Shown piece after piece: positions 14,885-24,697 of a stretch of DNA of 34,277 bases. The position numbers and the translations under genes were made by a program. The notes under the pieces are model-generated. The model ran no database searches. It was not told the origin of the DNA and saw only the letters and a list, made by a program, of their open reading frames with translations. Position 1 is the first letter of the stretch. Each line of letters starts with the position of its first letter. The DNA is from Rickettsiales bacterium (GTDB taxonomy: Bacteria; Bacteroidota; Bacteroidia; Cytophagales; Cyclobacteriaceae), in contig PBTY01000014.1 in the NCBI GenBank assembly GCA_002729235.1, positions 17,501 to 51,777 of the forward strand, read 5' to 3'.

Positions 14885-17800
14885 GTGGAGACAAAGGATA
14901 TTTTACAACATTTTGTAGATAGTGATTTGATCCAGTCCATTTCTGGTTCGATCATGAAAAACAAAACCGTTCGATTGAAAGGAATGGCTGGAAGTTTCGA
15001 TGCTGTGTTCGGAGCAGCTCATGCAGCTATTCACAAAAAGACGAACATTTTCATTCTTCACGATAAGGAAGAAGCCAATTACTTTTTAAATGATCTTAGA
15101 AATTTTCTTCCCGAAGAGCAATTGCTTCTTTTTCCAAGTTCATATAAAAAACCATATCAATTTGAAGAAACGGAGAATGCCAATATTCTTCAAAGAGCTG
15201 AAGTCCTCAACCAGATTATTTCTCAGCCAAATGAGCCTCATCAAGTCATCACTTATCCAGATGCACTTTATGAAAAAGTAATTAACAAGCGTTCTCTTCA
15301 GGACAACACTTTTGTGGCGACAGTTGGTGAGAAATTAGATATAGAATTTCTAAGTGAGTTATTAACCAGTTACGATTTTGAGCGAACAGATTTTGTTTAC
15401 GAAGCAGGTCAGTTTGCAGTACGTGGGGGAATTATCGATGTATATTCCTTTGCACATGACTATCCATACCGACTAGAACTGTTCGGTGATGAGATTGAGA
15501 GCATTCGAGAGTTTGATCCGGAAAGTCAGCTTTCCAGCAAATCACTACATGTCGTTACGCTTATTCCCAATGTGCAAACCAGATTGTTGAAAGAAGAACG
15601 CCAATCTTTTTTCGATTTTGCACCAAAAGACACTGTTATCTGGCTGAAAGATTATCGAGAAACCCTGGATCTAATTGAGAAAGGGTTTTTGAAGGCCGTG
15701 GATTCGTTTGACCAAATCATGAAAGTGAGTGGATACACCCAAGTGGTCTTCAAACCAGTGGATTTGTTCGATTCCGAGAAATCATTTGATAAACTTCTTT
15801 CTAACTTCAATAGAGTAGAGTTTGGTAATAGATTCTATCTAAAGCCTGAGGATGAATACAATCTGGGAATTCGTCCACAGCCTCATTTCCATAAGAATTT
15901 CAACCTCCTTGCAGAAGATCTTTACCAATACCAGGTGAAGAACTTCAAAAAAGTAATTACTGCAGAGTCGTTCAAACAACTAGAACGACTGGAAAGCATC
16001 TTCAAAGAAATTAATCCAGAATTAAACTTCAGTGGTGTTGGAGCATCTCTTCGTGAAGGGTTTATTGACGATCATCACGAATTTGTCTGCTACACTGATC
16101 ACCAAATTTTTGACAGATTCCATCAGTACAAAGCCAAAGAGAAGTTTTCCAAATCCAAGTCACTTACACTTCGTGAATTGAAGACGCTTCAACCAGGAGA
16201 TTACGTCGTTCACATCGATTATGGGGTTGGGCGATTCGCCGGACTGGACACTGTAGATGTTGCTGGAAATAAACAGGAAGCACTTCGACTCATCTACAGG
16301 GATGATGATTTACTTTATGTGAGTATTCACTCTTTGCATAAAGTATCCAAATACTCTAGCAAAGACAGTGAACCACCGTCCATGAGTAAACTGGGTACTC
16401 AGGATTGGGAAAACAAGAAGAAAAAAGTCAAGAAGAAGGTTAAAGACATTGCCAAAGACCTGATTAACCTTTATGCCAAACGAAAAGCAGCTCCTGGATT
16501 TTCTTATCCCGATGACAGCTACTTACAAGCCGAATTAGAATCTTCGTTTTTGTATCAAGACACTCCGGATCAGGCTTTGGCAACTGAAGATGTCAAAAAA
16601 GACATGGAGCAAGGCCACCCGATGGACCGACTCGTTTGTGGAGACGTGGGTTTTGGTAAAACTGAAATTGCCATTCGCGCTGCCTTCAAAGCAGTAGATG
16701 GAGGAAAGCAGGTTGCCGTTCTCGTTCCTACCACGATATTGGCTATGCAGCATTTCAGAACATTTGAAGGACGACTCTCTGATTTTCCCGTCACAGTGGA
16801 TTACATCAATCGCTTCAAAACCACCAAAGAAATCAATGACATCAAAAAACGAGTAAAAGAAGGAAAAATTGACATCCTGATCGGTACTCATCGTATTGTC
16901 AACAAAGACATTGAGTTCAAAGATCTGGGGTTAATGATTATTGACGAAGAGCAAAAGTTTGGGGTTAAGGTTAAAGATCGATTGAAAGAAATGCGTGTCA
17001 ATGTGGACGCACTTACTTTAACGGCAACTCCAATCCCAAGAACGCTCCATTTCTCTTTGATGGGCGCTCGAGATTTATCTATTATCTCTACTCCACCACC
17101 AAACCGAAGACCGGTTACTACAGAAATTCATGATTTCAATGAAGAGATTATTCGTGATGCCGTGAGTCATGAGTTGCGACGAGGTGGTCAGGTTTTCGTG
17201 GTTCACAATCGAGTCGGGGATATTGAGCAAATTGGAAATATCATTTTTAGGTTAGTTCCAGATGCCAAAATCGGTATCGCTCATGGCCAGATGGATGGAA
17301 AACAACTGGAAAAAGTGATGCTGAAATTCATTGAAGGTGAATATGATGTATTGGTTTCTACCAACATTATTGAATCTGGACTGGATATTCCAAACGCCAA
17401 CACGATCATTATCAACCGGGCACACATGTTTGGTTTGTCAGATTTACACCAGATGCGTGGAAGAGTGGGTCGATCCAATACCAAAGCATACTGTTATTTA
17501 ATCACACCTCCATCAAGTGCACTGTCCGCCGATTCGAGAAAACGATTGACCACACTGGAGGAATTCTCTGATTTGGGTGACGGTTTCAAAGTGGCCATGC
17601 GAGATCTGGATATCCGAGGAGCAGGAAACCTCCTTGGTGCCGAGCAAAGTGGGTTTGTCAATGATATGGGATTTGAAGTTTATCACAAGATTTTGGATGA
17701 AGCAGTTGCTGAATTAAAAGAGACTGAGTTCAAAGAATTGTTCCAGGATGAAATGGACCACCAAAAATTCCATGCACTGAAAGAAGAATGCATTATCGAA

Positions 17801-18244
17801 ACTGATTTGGAGATTCTGATTCCTCAGAATTATGTGTCCAATATCTCAGAGCGTCTGAATCTCTATTCTCGAATGGACAATCTCAAGACCGAAGATGAGC
17901 TCGAGAAATTCATCACAGGGATGCAAGATCGTTTTGGACCTTTACCAGATGCGGCAGAGGATTTGATGTCTTCGGTTAGATTGCGCTGGGCAGCTATCAA
18001 ACTAGGTTTCGAAAAAGTGACCATCAAAAACGAAATCATGAGATGTTACTTATCAGATGCCAAGGATGAAGCCTATTTCCAATCCGACATTTTTGGTGGC
18101 GTTTTACAGTATATTCAGAGCATGCCTCGTCGTTGTGCCATGAAAGACGTAAAGAAGAAATTAATCATCTCTGTCAAGGAAATTAGTGGAATAGATGAGG
18201 CGCTTCAGGTACTAAAACAGATGGATTCGACTGTTAGTGTGTGA
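14885..18244 (+). CDS. mfd: Transcription-repair coupling factor Mfd
   Basis: The 1119-residue protein has the full Mfd plan. It has a UvrB-like N-terminal region (about 1-340; QFAVRGGIIDVYSFAHDYPYR-type motif), then the RNA-polymerase-interacting CarD-like domain (about 435-530; LQPGDYVVHIDYGVGRFAGL). The RecG-like translocase follows, with Walker A GDVGFGKT (586-593) and Walker B DEEQ (687-690), then TATPIPRTLHFS and GRVGRSNTKAYCY, and the C-terminal TRCF domain. It displaces RNA polymerase stalled at DNA lesions and recruits UvrA for nucleotide excision repair. The start is a GTG at 14885, 19 bases after a TACTTTTG box; the length fits the family (about 1100-1150), so no upstream start is needed. 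I see no terminator before gldJ, 145 bases downstream. Confidence 0.97.
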   Translation: METKDILQHFVDSDLIQSISGSIMKNKTVRLKGMAGSFDAVFGAAHAAIHKKTNIFILHDKEEANYFLNDLRNFLPEEQLLLFPSSYKKPYQFEETENANILQRAEVLNQIISQPNEPHQVITYPDALYEKVINKRSLQDNTFVATVGEKLDIEFLSELLTSYDFERTDFVYEAGQFAVRGGIIDVYSFAHDYPYRLELFGDEIESIREFDPESQLSSKSLHVVTLIPNVQTRLLKEERQSFFDFAPKDTVIWLKDYRETLDLIEKGFLKAVDSFDQIMKVSGYTQVVFKPVDLFDSEKSFDKLLSNFNRVEFGNRFYLKPEDEYNLGIRPQPHFHKNFNLLAEDLYQYQVKNFKKVITAESFKQLERLESIFKEINPELNFSGVGASLREGFIDDHHEFVCYTDHQIFDRFHQYKAKEKFSKSKSLTLRELKTLQPGDYVVHIDYGVGRFAGLDTVDVAGNKQEALRLIYRDDDLLYVSIHSLHKVSKYSSKDSEPPSMSKLGTQDWENKKKKVKKKVKDIAKDLINLYAKRKAAPGFSYPDDSYLQAELESSFLYQDTPDQALATEDVKKDMEQGHPMDRLVCGDVGFGKTEIAIRAAFKAVDGGKQVAVLVPTTILAMQHFRTFEGRLSDFPVTVDYINRFKTTKEINDIKKRVKEGKIDILIGTHRIVNKDIEFKDLGLMIIDEEQKFGVKVKDRLKEMRVNVDALTLTATPIPRTLHFSLMGARDLSIISTPPPNRRPVTTEIHDFNEEIIRDAVSHELRRGGQVFVVHNRVGDIEQIGNIIFRLVPDAKIGIAHGQMDGKQLEKVMLKFIEGEYDVLVSTNIIESGLDIPNANTIIINRAHMFGLSDLHQMRGRVGRSNTKAYCYLITPPSSALSADSRKRLTTLEEFSDLGDGFKVAMRDLDIRGAGNLLGAEQSGFVNDMGFEVYHKILDEAVAELKETEFKELFQDEMDHQKFHALKEECIIETDLEILIPQNYVSNISERLNLYSRMDNLKTEDELEKFITGMQDRFGPLPDAAEDLMSSVRLRWAAIKLGFEKVTIKNEIMRCYLSDAKDEAYFQSDIFGGVLQYIQSMPRRCAMKDVKKKLIISVKEISGIDEALQVLKQMDSTVSV

Positions 18245-18326
18245 ATTATAACGTCAGTTACACAATAATTATCTAATTTTCCTATTAATTGAGTACAATT
18301 CACTTCAAAAGCTTGTCCAAATGGGC

Positions 18327-18334
18327 TATTTTTG
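18327..18334 (+). promoter_or_regulatory. Possible -7 box of the gldJ promoter
   Basis: TATTTTTG matches TAnnTTTG exactly, 55 bases before the gldJ ATG. No well-spaced -33 TTTG is seen. Confidence 0.35.
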
Positions 18335-18389
18335 AAATAATTGTATTTATTACTATTTTGGAGCGTTTCAAATAAAAGTAAAACAGGTT

Positions 18390-19715
18390 ATGAAAAATTT
18401 TGTTAATGCGCTTACTGGCTCTGCATCTGTGTTGGCAGTGGCAGTAATGCTCAGTTCTTGTGGGTCGGGAACACCTACAAGTTCTAATCCCGGTAAATAC
18501 AGTACCACTACCGGATTAGAGTTCAATGAAGAAGGAGGATTTGTGGTGAATGACTTTAGTGGTCAGCCAGAAGGTCCAAACCTAATTTTCATTGAGGGTG
18601 GAAGAACCGTACTAGGTACTTTCGAAGAAGATGTTCTTAATTCCAATGACAATGTTGAAAGAGCAGTAACTGTAGCTTCATTCTATATGGATGAAACTGA
18701 AGTTGCTAACATCAACTGGTTGGAATATGAATTCTACATCAGACAAGACTCAGACGAATACTACTGGAAAAACAATCTTCCAGACACAACAGTATGGGCT
18801 AAAGATCTTGCTTTCAACGATTCTTATGTAGATCACTACTATAGATACCCTGGTTTTAGATACTTCCCAGTAGTAGGTGTAAACTGGAGACAGGCTCTAA
18901 ACTACTGTAAGTGGAGAACCAGAGTTGTTAATATCAAGCTTGCTGGTGATGCTGGTTTCTATGACGAGTACGCTGGTGCTGGTGACCAGGCTTTCGCTGG
19001 AGCAGAAGGTGATCCAGGAACATCTGCGAATGCTTTCCCAAGAATTCCTTTGGAATCAGGTGTTGTGCTTCCTAATTATCGTCTCCCAACAGAAGCAGAG
19101 TGGGAATATGCTGCTCAAGCTTTGATCGGAACTCAGTGGTTGGATGAAAACCAAACACACAGAAGACTATATCCTTGGGATGGTCACGCGTTGAGAAATC
19201 CTTATGGAAAATCAATGGGTTACTTCCTTGCTAACTTCAAAAGAGGAAAAGGTGACTATGCTGGTATCGCTGGTAAATTGAATGACGGAGCAATGATCCC
19301 AACTTATGTTTACGATTATCCTCCTAATGATTTTGGTCTTTACAACATGGCTGGTAATGTAAACGAGTGGGTACAAGATGTGTATCGTCCACTTTCACAC
19401 CAGGTAGTTGAAGATATGAACCCTGTAAGAAGAGATGGAACTTTGGATCCAGAGACTGGATACGATGGTACATGGAACTTCATTGGTAATGAAGGACTTT
19501 ACACTGAAGAAGAATGGGTTAACAAAACGGGTCTTCAGAAAACATACGATACTGAAAATCCTCCAATGAGAAGATTAAGAGTTTATAAAGGTGGATCATG
19601 GGCTGATGTAGCTTACTGGTTATCACCTGGAACTAGAAGATACTTGTTCGAAGATTCTGCAACATCTACAATCGGATTTAGATGTGCAATGATCAGAGCA
19701 GGTACAAACTATTAA
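18390..19715 (+). CDS. gldJ: Gliding motility / type IX secretion lipoprotein GldJ
   Basis: The 441-residue protein begins with a lipoprotein signal ending LSSC (Cys24). The body is a formylglycine-generating-enzyme/sulfatase-modifying-factor fold: GPNLIFIEGGRTVLGTFE, SFYMDETEVANINWLEYEFY, YRLPTEAEWEYAA, NMAGNVNEWVQDVY and KGGSWADVAYWLSPGTRRY...GFRCAM. The TTGLEFNEEGGF segment near the N-terminus and the order of these blocks match GldJ rather than GldK. GldJ is an outer-membrane lipoprotein that stabilises GldK in the ring of the type IX secretion and gliding machine. It likely has no enzymatic role. Codon use (many AGA, GAA, GGT) is unlike the neighbours and suggests high expression. A strong terminator follows at 19737-19772. 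No other gld gene is in the window. Confidence 0.88.
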   Translation: MKNFVNALTGSASVLAVAVMLSSCGSGTPTSSNPGKYSTTTGLEFNEEGGFVVNDFSGQPEGPNLIFIEGGRTVLGTFEEDVLNSNDNVERAVTVASFYMDETEVANINWLEYEFYIRQDSDEYYWKNNLPDTTVWAKDLAFNDSYVDHYYRYPGFRYFPVVGVNWRQALNYCKWRTRVVNIKLAGDAGFYDEYAGAGDQAFAGAEGDPGTSANAFPRIPLESGVVLPNYRLPTEAEWEYAAQALIGTQWLDENQTHRRLYPWDGHALRNPYGKSMGYFLANFKRGKGDYAGIAGKLNDGAMIPTYVYDYPPNDFGLYNMAGNVNEWVQDVYRPLSHQVVEDMNPVRRDGTLDPETGYDGTWNFIGNEGLYTEEEWVNKTGLQKTYDTENPPMRRLRVYKGGSWADVAYWLSPGTRRYLFEDSATSTIGFRCAMIRAGTNY

Positions 19716-19736
19716 GATAACCTGTTTTAAATATCA

Positions 19737-19772
19737 AAGCCGTTGGGATTATGCATTCCGACGGCTTTTTTT
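19737..19772 (+). terminator. Rho-independent terminator after gldJ
   Basis: The stem AAGCCGTTGGGA / TTCCGACGGCTT (with G-U pairs) is followed by a run of seven T. It ends only a few bases from the stop of the convergent comF-like gene. Confidence 0.88.
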
Positions 19773-19778
19773 ATGTCT

Positions 19779-20498
19779 TTATTTTCCTGCGGCCAGGGTC
19801 AGCACATAAATTCCTTTTACTCCAGATTGTGCCAGCAGCGTGATCAACTCACCAATTGTCGCTCCTGTGGTTAAGACATCATCCACGACTGCTACTGTCT
19901 TACCTGAAAGTTCGTTCGACCTGGTCAAGGTGTAAACAGATTGAATATTCTTCCACCGTTCCACTTTCGACTTTTTAGTCTGAGTGCTGGTTCGTCTTCT
20001 CCTGATGACAAGCTCCGTGGAGTAAGCCCATCCGGTTTCACGTGAAATACCTTCAGCAATAAGATCACTTTGATTGAAACCTCTACGAATCAATTTAGTC
20101 TTATGAAGAGGAACCGGAATAATCAAATCAATTGGCCAATTAACTTCCTGCAATTCTCTTCCGAATAACTCACCCATTAATATCCCAAGGTCCTGTTGAC
20201 CTCCATACTTAATTTGGTGAATGATCTTCTGGGCAATGCCTCCTTTATAGAAAAACAAGAAGGAACTTGCTTTCTGAAATTTCGGTTCATAAACGAACTT
20301 CAAGTCCAATGGATTTTCATGCGCCAGATGATAATTGGTTTTTGGTAGAGAAAGTCTACATTTGACACAAAGGTAATTTTCATCGTGAACCAGTGTCGTT
20401 TGACAGTTGATGCACACCTTTGGGAACATCAATCCAACAAAATCTCTGGTTAATTTCTTGAAGTAAAGGGCATATTTCACAATTCTAATATAATTCAA
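19779..20498 (-). CDS. comF: ComF family phosphoribosyltransferase-like protein
   Basis: The 239-residue protein has the ComF plan. An N-terminal zinc knuckle (C29-x2-C32 and C44-x2-C47) is followed by a phosphoribosyltransferase domain with VVDDVLTTGAT (204-214) as the PRPP-binding loop. ComF helps bring in or process transforming DNA in competent bacteria, but many homologues in non-competent species are unassigned. The frame opens with TTG at 20498, 10 bases from the divergent 119-aa gene. GTG at 20480 (in frame) is an equally good start, and the conserved part (GLMFPKVCINC) is kept either way. A parS-like sequence (20035-20048) lies inside the gene, where it encodes ISRETG. Confidence 0.85.
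   Translation of the reverse strand: MNYIRIVKYALYFKKLTRDFVGLMFPKVCINCQTTLVHDENYLCVKCRLSLPKTNYHLAHENPLDLKFVYEPKFQKASSFLFFYKGGIAQKIIHQIKYGGQQDLGILMGELFGRELQEVNWPIDLIIPVPLHKTKLIRRGFNQSDLIAEGISRETGWAYSTELVIRRRRTSTQTKKSKVERWKNIQSVYTLTRSNELSGKTVAVVDDVLTTGATIGELITLLAQSGVKGIYVLTLAAGK
20035..20048. promoter_or_regulatory. parS-like site 1 (inside comF)
   Basis: GTTTCACGTGAAAT matches the parS core GTTTCACGTGAAAC at 13 of 14 bases. It is one of four such sites in 5.2 kb. Confidence 0.7.
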
Positions 20499-20508
20499 TT
20501 CACAAATA

Positions 20509-20868
20509 ATGGTCTACCAAAAGGACTTAACATTAGAAAAGGACTGGAATCGGCTAATTAAAGCCCTTGAGAATCGCGTAGGGAAAAAACCCAAGGACCT
20601 AAATGCGGTCATCTTCCTTATAGGCGTTCAGGAATTGGGTTTTGGCGCGAAAAATTATGACAAAGAGGAGAAACAAGACCTCATGCACATCGCAATATGC
20701 AAAATTTTGTCTTATTCTGGTTATTACGAACTGGATGGAATCGATGAGAATGGTTGGCCACATTGGAAATTGCTGAAACCTCTTCCACATTTTGATCTTC
20801 TTGAGCAAGAGAAATTACTTAAAATGCACATTCTTGAGTATTTTGAGAAAGAGATCGGGATTTATTAA
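20509..20868 (+). CDS. Conserved hypothetical protein
   Basis: The 119-residue cytoplasmic protein has no signal or membrane segment. Its sequence (NAVIFLIGVQELGFG, KEEKQDLMHIAICKILSYSGYYELDGIDENGWPHW) resembles a short family I recall from Bacteroidota genomes, without a known function. It is mainly helical and ends in a charged helix. It diverges from comF with only about 10 bases between the longest frames, so its promoter must lie inside the comF 5' end or one of the starts is further in. It is 35 bases upstream of the DUF4175 gene and probably starts that transcript. Confidence 0.65.
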   Translation: MVYQKDLTLEKDWNRLIKALENRVGKKPKDLNAVIFLIGVQELGFGAKNYDKEEKQDLMHIAICKILSYSGYYELDGIDENGWPHWKLLKPLPHFDLLEQEKLLKMHILEYFEKEIGIY

Positions 20869-20903
20869 CAATCTAAAATCGCTATAATTCGTATTAACAC
20901 TAT

Positions 20904-23900
20904 ATGTCTATAACTAATCTGAAAGCCAACATCATCAGGTTCAAAAGAAAGTTTCACGTGAACCAACTCATTAGGGGTTCGCTTGTTTCCTTAGTACTAT
21001 TTGGTGCAATCTGGTTGATATTCAGCTTATTAGAGGGTTATTTCTGGTTTGGACAACCGGCCAGACTTGCGATATTCAGTATTCTCTTTATTCTACTTCT
21101 ATATTTTGTAGTTTTCAGGATTTTAATACCTATCTCCAAGATTATTCAAATTAATCGAGGGTTAACTGACCATCAATCAGCGATTTTAATCGGTCAGCAT
21201 TTTCCACAAATTCAAGATAAGTTACTGAACCTCTTACAGTTAAGTGAATCTAACACCCAACAATCATCTCTCTTATTAGCTGCTATTGAACAAAAGCAGA
21301 GCGAACTTAAGATTTTCGATTTTAATGAAGCTGTTGATTTTAGAGTCAACAAAAAGTACTTGTTCTATGCCACTGCGCTTATAGCTGTCGTACTTTGTGT
21401 TTCGTTTATTAGTCCAGGATTATTCAGCTCCAGTTCGGCAAGAATTGTACAGTTCAATAAACCATTTGAGAAGCCAGCACCATTCACTTTTAACTTACAA
21501 AGCGATCTAATTGCTTTTAAGGGAGATAGTTATGAGCTAAAAGTAGATCTAGATGGTGAATCGCTTCCCAACGAAGTGTTTTTATTAGATAACAATCAGA
21601 AATTTCGTCTGAACAGATCAAATGATGGCCAATTCATTTTCAAGTACCCATCTATTAGCAATGACAAGACAATTAGGTTCTCAGCCGCTGGATTTGATTC
21701 TAAACTCTATACCATAAACGTGATCAATCGTCCTGAACTACGTGATTTGTCAGTTAAAATTGATTATCCCGAGTATACTGGCCTGAAAGATGAATCCAGA
21801 AGTAATACAGGAAGTTTTATTGTTGCAGAAGGAACCAAAATCACATGGGACATTTCTTCATCAGATGCTGAGAAAGGATTCTTTATTGTGGATTCAGATA
21901 CTAGCAATATGCTAGCAAATGGCGATCACTTTGAATTTAGCAGAGTAATCAAAAATTCCTTACAATATGAACTCGCACTTTCCAATCAATATGCTAAGAA
22001 TAAAAGCCAAATTGTATATGATGTATCGGTAATCAAAGATTTGTCACCAATAATCGATGCAACCTATCTTCCTGATACTGTGAGTTATAAGTCCATTCTA
22101 TTCACTGGAACTATTGAAGACGATTACGGCTTTACTTCACTGAAGCTATTCTATAAGAGAAATGAAAATAACTCCTACAAGGTGATCAAACTTCCAGTGG
22201 ATAAATCACAGCAAAATCAGGAATTCTATTTTCAGTGGGATTTAGACTCATTGAACCTTACAAGTCAAGACTATCTGGAGGTATTCGCACAAGTATCTGA
22301 CAATGATCAAATCAACGGATTTAAGTCTACTCAAACTCAGAAGTTCATTTTGAGAATGCCTAGTGACAAGGAAATTGAATCCATGATTTCAGATAAAAGT
22401 GATGAATCTCAAAGCAAGCTAGATGACGCAGAATCAAAAGCCGAAGAAATAAATGAACGACTAAAAGACCTTGAAGACCGACTCAGAAATAAAAAAGAAC
22501 TGGATTGGCAAGACAAGAAGTTGATTGAAGACATCATTAAGGACAAAGAAAAGCTGAGTAAAGAAATAGAGGAGCTAGCTGACAAGCATCAGGAACTGAT
22601 GGATAGTCAAAAGGAATTTAATAAGCAAAGTGAAAAGCTTCAGAAAAAGGCAGAGCAACTGCAGAATCTAATAGAAGAAGTACTTGATGAAGAAACCAAA
22701 AAACTATACGATGAACTGCAAAAATTGCTAAAAGAGCAAGACAACACGGATAAAGTACTGGAAGAGCTCTCCAAAATCAAGAACAGTGAAAAGAACATGG
22801 AGAAGGAGCTGGAAAGAGCCCTGGAGCTGTTCAAGAGACTAAAATTGGAGACAGGAATAGAACAAACCGCTCAAAAATTAGAAAAACTCGCTGAAAAACA
22901 GGATGATCTAGCAGATGAGACTAAAGCGGAATCTATACTTGATGAAATAGATCCTAAAACTGAATCTGCAGAGAATAAGGAAAGTAACCAATCACATGAG
23001 GATCAACAATCCTCTCAAAGTGATATTGAAAAGCAACAAGAGGAAATTAATCAGGAATTTCAAGAAATACAGGAGCAATTAGACAGCTTAGAACAACTTA
23101 ATCAGGAATTGAAGAATCCTGAACCAATGGAAGACTTTCAGCAGGAAGAAAAAGACATTGAACAAAAGCTGGATGAAATTCCACAAGATCTGCAAAATCA
23201 GCAAAAGCAAAAGGCTGGTCAAAAGATGAAAAATGCTGGTCAAAAGATGAAAAACATGGCCAGTAACATGCAAGAGATGCAAATGGGTATGGAAATGACC
23301 ATGATGCAAGAGAACCTTGATCACTTACGAGACATTCTCGATAATCTCATTAAACTATCTTTCGAACAAGAAAACATCATTGATGACATTAAAGAAGTTC
23401 AACAAATTGATCCAAGATTCATTGAATTATCACAAGAGCAATTGCAATTGATTAGCAATGCTGAGGTAATTGAAGATAGTTTGCTCTCTTTGGCAAGCCG
23501 AGTTGCTCAAATCAGCAGCTTCGTTACCAGAGAAGTAGGTCAGATCAATGAACATCTGGACAATGCAATGAATGAACTTCGAGAAAGAAACAAAGGAAAG
23601 GCTGCTTCTCATCAACAGTTTGCGATGACTTCTATGAATAATTTAGCCTTATTATTAGATGATGTGATGCAACAAATGCAGATGGCCATGTCAGAAGCGA
23701 TGGGAAATCCACAGAAAGGTCAAGGTCAAAAAAAATCACTTCCTAACATGCAGCAGATGCAAGAACAGCTCAGCGATCAGATACAGCAGTTAAAAAGTAG
23801 TGGTAAATCTGGAAGAGAACTATCAGAAGAATTAGCCAAACTTGCTGCAGAACAAGCTGAACTTAGAAGACAAATGGAATCCATGCAGCAGCAACTCGCA

Positions 23901-24296
23901 GGTCAAAAGGCAGGCAAGGAAGGCGAAAATGGTGATGAAGGTGGAAACGGAAGTGATGCCGGAGACAAACTTGGAGAAGCTATCAAACAAATGGAGCAGA
24001 ACGAAATTGACCTTGTCAATAAACGATTAACCCAACAGTTAATTGATCGACAACAAGAAATACTCACCAGAATGCTGGAAGCTGAGGAATCCATGAGAGA
24101 ACAAAAAGAGTCTCCAGAACGTGAAGGTGAAACCGCATCACCAAAAAACCGTAAACTCCCTCCTGCAATTGAAGAATACTTGAAAGCAAAAAAAGAGGAG
24201 ATAGAGTTATTAAAAACTATACCTTTGGATTTAAATCCATTTTATAAAAAAGAAGTAAACGACTATTTTAGACGCTTAAGCGGAGAAGAGCAATAA
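20904..24296 (+). CDS. DUF4175 family large membrane protein with long coiled coil
   Basis: The 1130-residue protein starts with two adjacent membrane helices (about 24-45 and 53-78) and a third at about 151-172. A beta-rich extracytoplasmic region follows (about 180-490; ELRDLSVKIDYPEYTGL is characteristic of DUF4175). Then comes about 600 residues of Glu/Lys/Gln/Met-rich coiled coil, interrupted by a Gly-rich linker near 1005. The function of the family is unknown; the design suggests a large cell-envelope scaffold. The DNA has a 21-bp tandem duplication (23214-23255) in the coiled-coil part. A parS-like site (20951-20964) overlaps codons for FHVN near the start. The TAA stop shares one base with the ATG of the next gene, so the two are coupled. 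Confidence 0.85.
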   Translation: MSITNLKANIIRFKRKFHVNQLIRGSLVSLVLFGAIWLIFSLLEGYFWFGQPARLAIFSILFILLLYFVVFRILIPISKIIQINRGLTDHQSAILIGQHFPQIQDKLLNLLQLSESNTQQSSLLLAAIEQKQSELKIFDFNEAVDFRVNKKYLFYATALIAVVLCVSFISPGLFSSSSARIVQFNKPFEKPAPFTFNLQSDLIAFKGDSYELKVDLDGESLPNEVFLLDNNQKFRLNRSNDGQFIFKYPSISNDKTIRFSAAGFDSKLYTINVINRPELRDLSVKIDYPEYTGLKDESRSNTGSFIVAEGTKITWDISSSDAEKGFFIVDSDTSNMLANGDHFEFSRVIKNSLQYELALSNQYAKNKSQIVYDVSVIKDLSPIIDATYLPDTVSYKSILFTGTIEDDYGFTSLKLFYKRNENNSYKVIKLPVDKSQQNQEFYFQWDLDSLNLTSQDYLEVFAQVSDNDQINGFKSTQTQKFILRMPSDKEIESMISDKSDESQSKLDDAESKAEEINERLKDLEDRLRNKKELDWQDKKLIEDIIKDKEKLSKEIEELADKHQELMDSQKEFNKQSEKLQKKAEQLQNLIEEVLDEETKKLYDELQKLLKEQDNTDKVLEELSKIKNSEKNMEKELERALELFKRLKLETGIEQTAQKLEKLAEKQDDLADETKAESILDEIDPKTESAENKESNQSHEDQQSSQSDIEKQQEEINQEFQEIQEQLDSLEQLNQELKNPEPMEDFQQEEKDIEQKLDEIPQDLQNQQKQKAGQKMKNAGQKMKNMASNMQEMQMGMEMTMMQENLDHLRDILDNLIKLSFEQENIIDDIKEVQQIDPRFIELSQEQLQLISNAEVIEDSLLSLASRVAQISSFVTREVGQINEHLDNAMNELRERNKGKAASHQQFAMTSMNNLALLLDDVMQQMQMAMSEAMGNPQKGQGQKKSLPNMQQMQEQLSDQIQQLKSSGKSGRELSEELAKLAAEQAELRRQMESMQQQLAGQKAGKEGENGDEGGNGSDAGDKLGEAIKQMEQNEIDLVNKRLTQQLIDRQQEILTRMLEAEESMREQKESPEREGETASPKNRKLPPAIEEYLKAKKEEIELLKTIPLDLNPFYKKEVNDYFRRLSGEEQ
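20951..20964. promoter_or_regulatory. parS-like site 2 (5' end of the DUF4175 gene)
   Basis: GTTTCACGTGAACC matches the parS core at 13 of 14 bases. Confidence 0.7.
23214..23255 (+). repeat. 21-bp tandem duplication within a coding region
   Basis: Two adjacent 21-base units differ only at the last base and encode AGQKMKN twice in the coiled coil of the DUF4175 protein. They keep the frame and add one heptad. Confidence 0.85.
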
Positions 24297-24697
24297 TGGA
24301 CAGCATACAGATACAGATTCCTTCACTCTCAGAGAACATCAGAATTGTTGAGAGTTTCATTGACAATGCCAAAGAGCGATTTCATTTGAATGATGATATT
24401 TATGGTAACATAATGATTGCCGTAACAGAATCAGTAAATAATGCCATTGTACATGGCAACCAGAAAGCGTCAAATAAGAGTGTATCATTGAAGCTAAATG
24501 TAGATGATAGCACACTTAAAATCACTGTAAGTGATGAAGGTCCAGGGTTTGATTACAATACGTTACCTGATCCTACTGCTCCTGAGAATATTGAAAAGCC
24601 TGGAGGTAGAGGTATTTTCCTAATGAAACATCTTTGTGACGAAGTGCATTTTGAAGATGAAGGAAGATCCGTATCCATGATTTTCTATCTTAACTAA
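24296..24697 (+). CDS. Anti-sigma-type serine kinase (HATPase, RsbW-like)
   Basis: The 133-residue protein is a single GHKL ATPase domain: N-box ESVNNAIVHGN (45-55), G1 box DEGPGFD (80-86) and G2 box GGRGIFLMKHLCD (103-115). Such stand-alone domains act as anti-sigma factors or serine kinases that phosphorylate STAS anti-anti-sigma partners. No STAS or sigma gene is nearby, so the target is unknown. The start overlaps the DUF4175 stop by one base and the next gene (ybeY) begins with no gap, so it belongs to one transcript from at least 20904 to 25123. Confidence 0.88.
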   Translation: MDSIQIQIPSLSENIRIVESFIDNAKERFHLNDDIYGNIMIAVTESVNNAIVHGNQKASNKSVSLKLNVDDSTLKITVSDEGPGFDYNTLPDPTAPENIEKPGGRGIFLMKHLCDEVHFEDEGRSVSMIFYLN

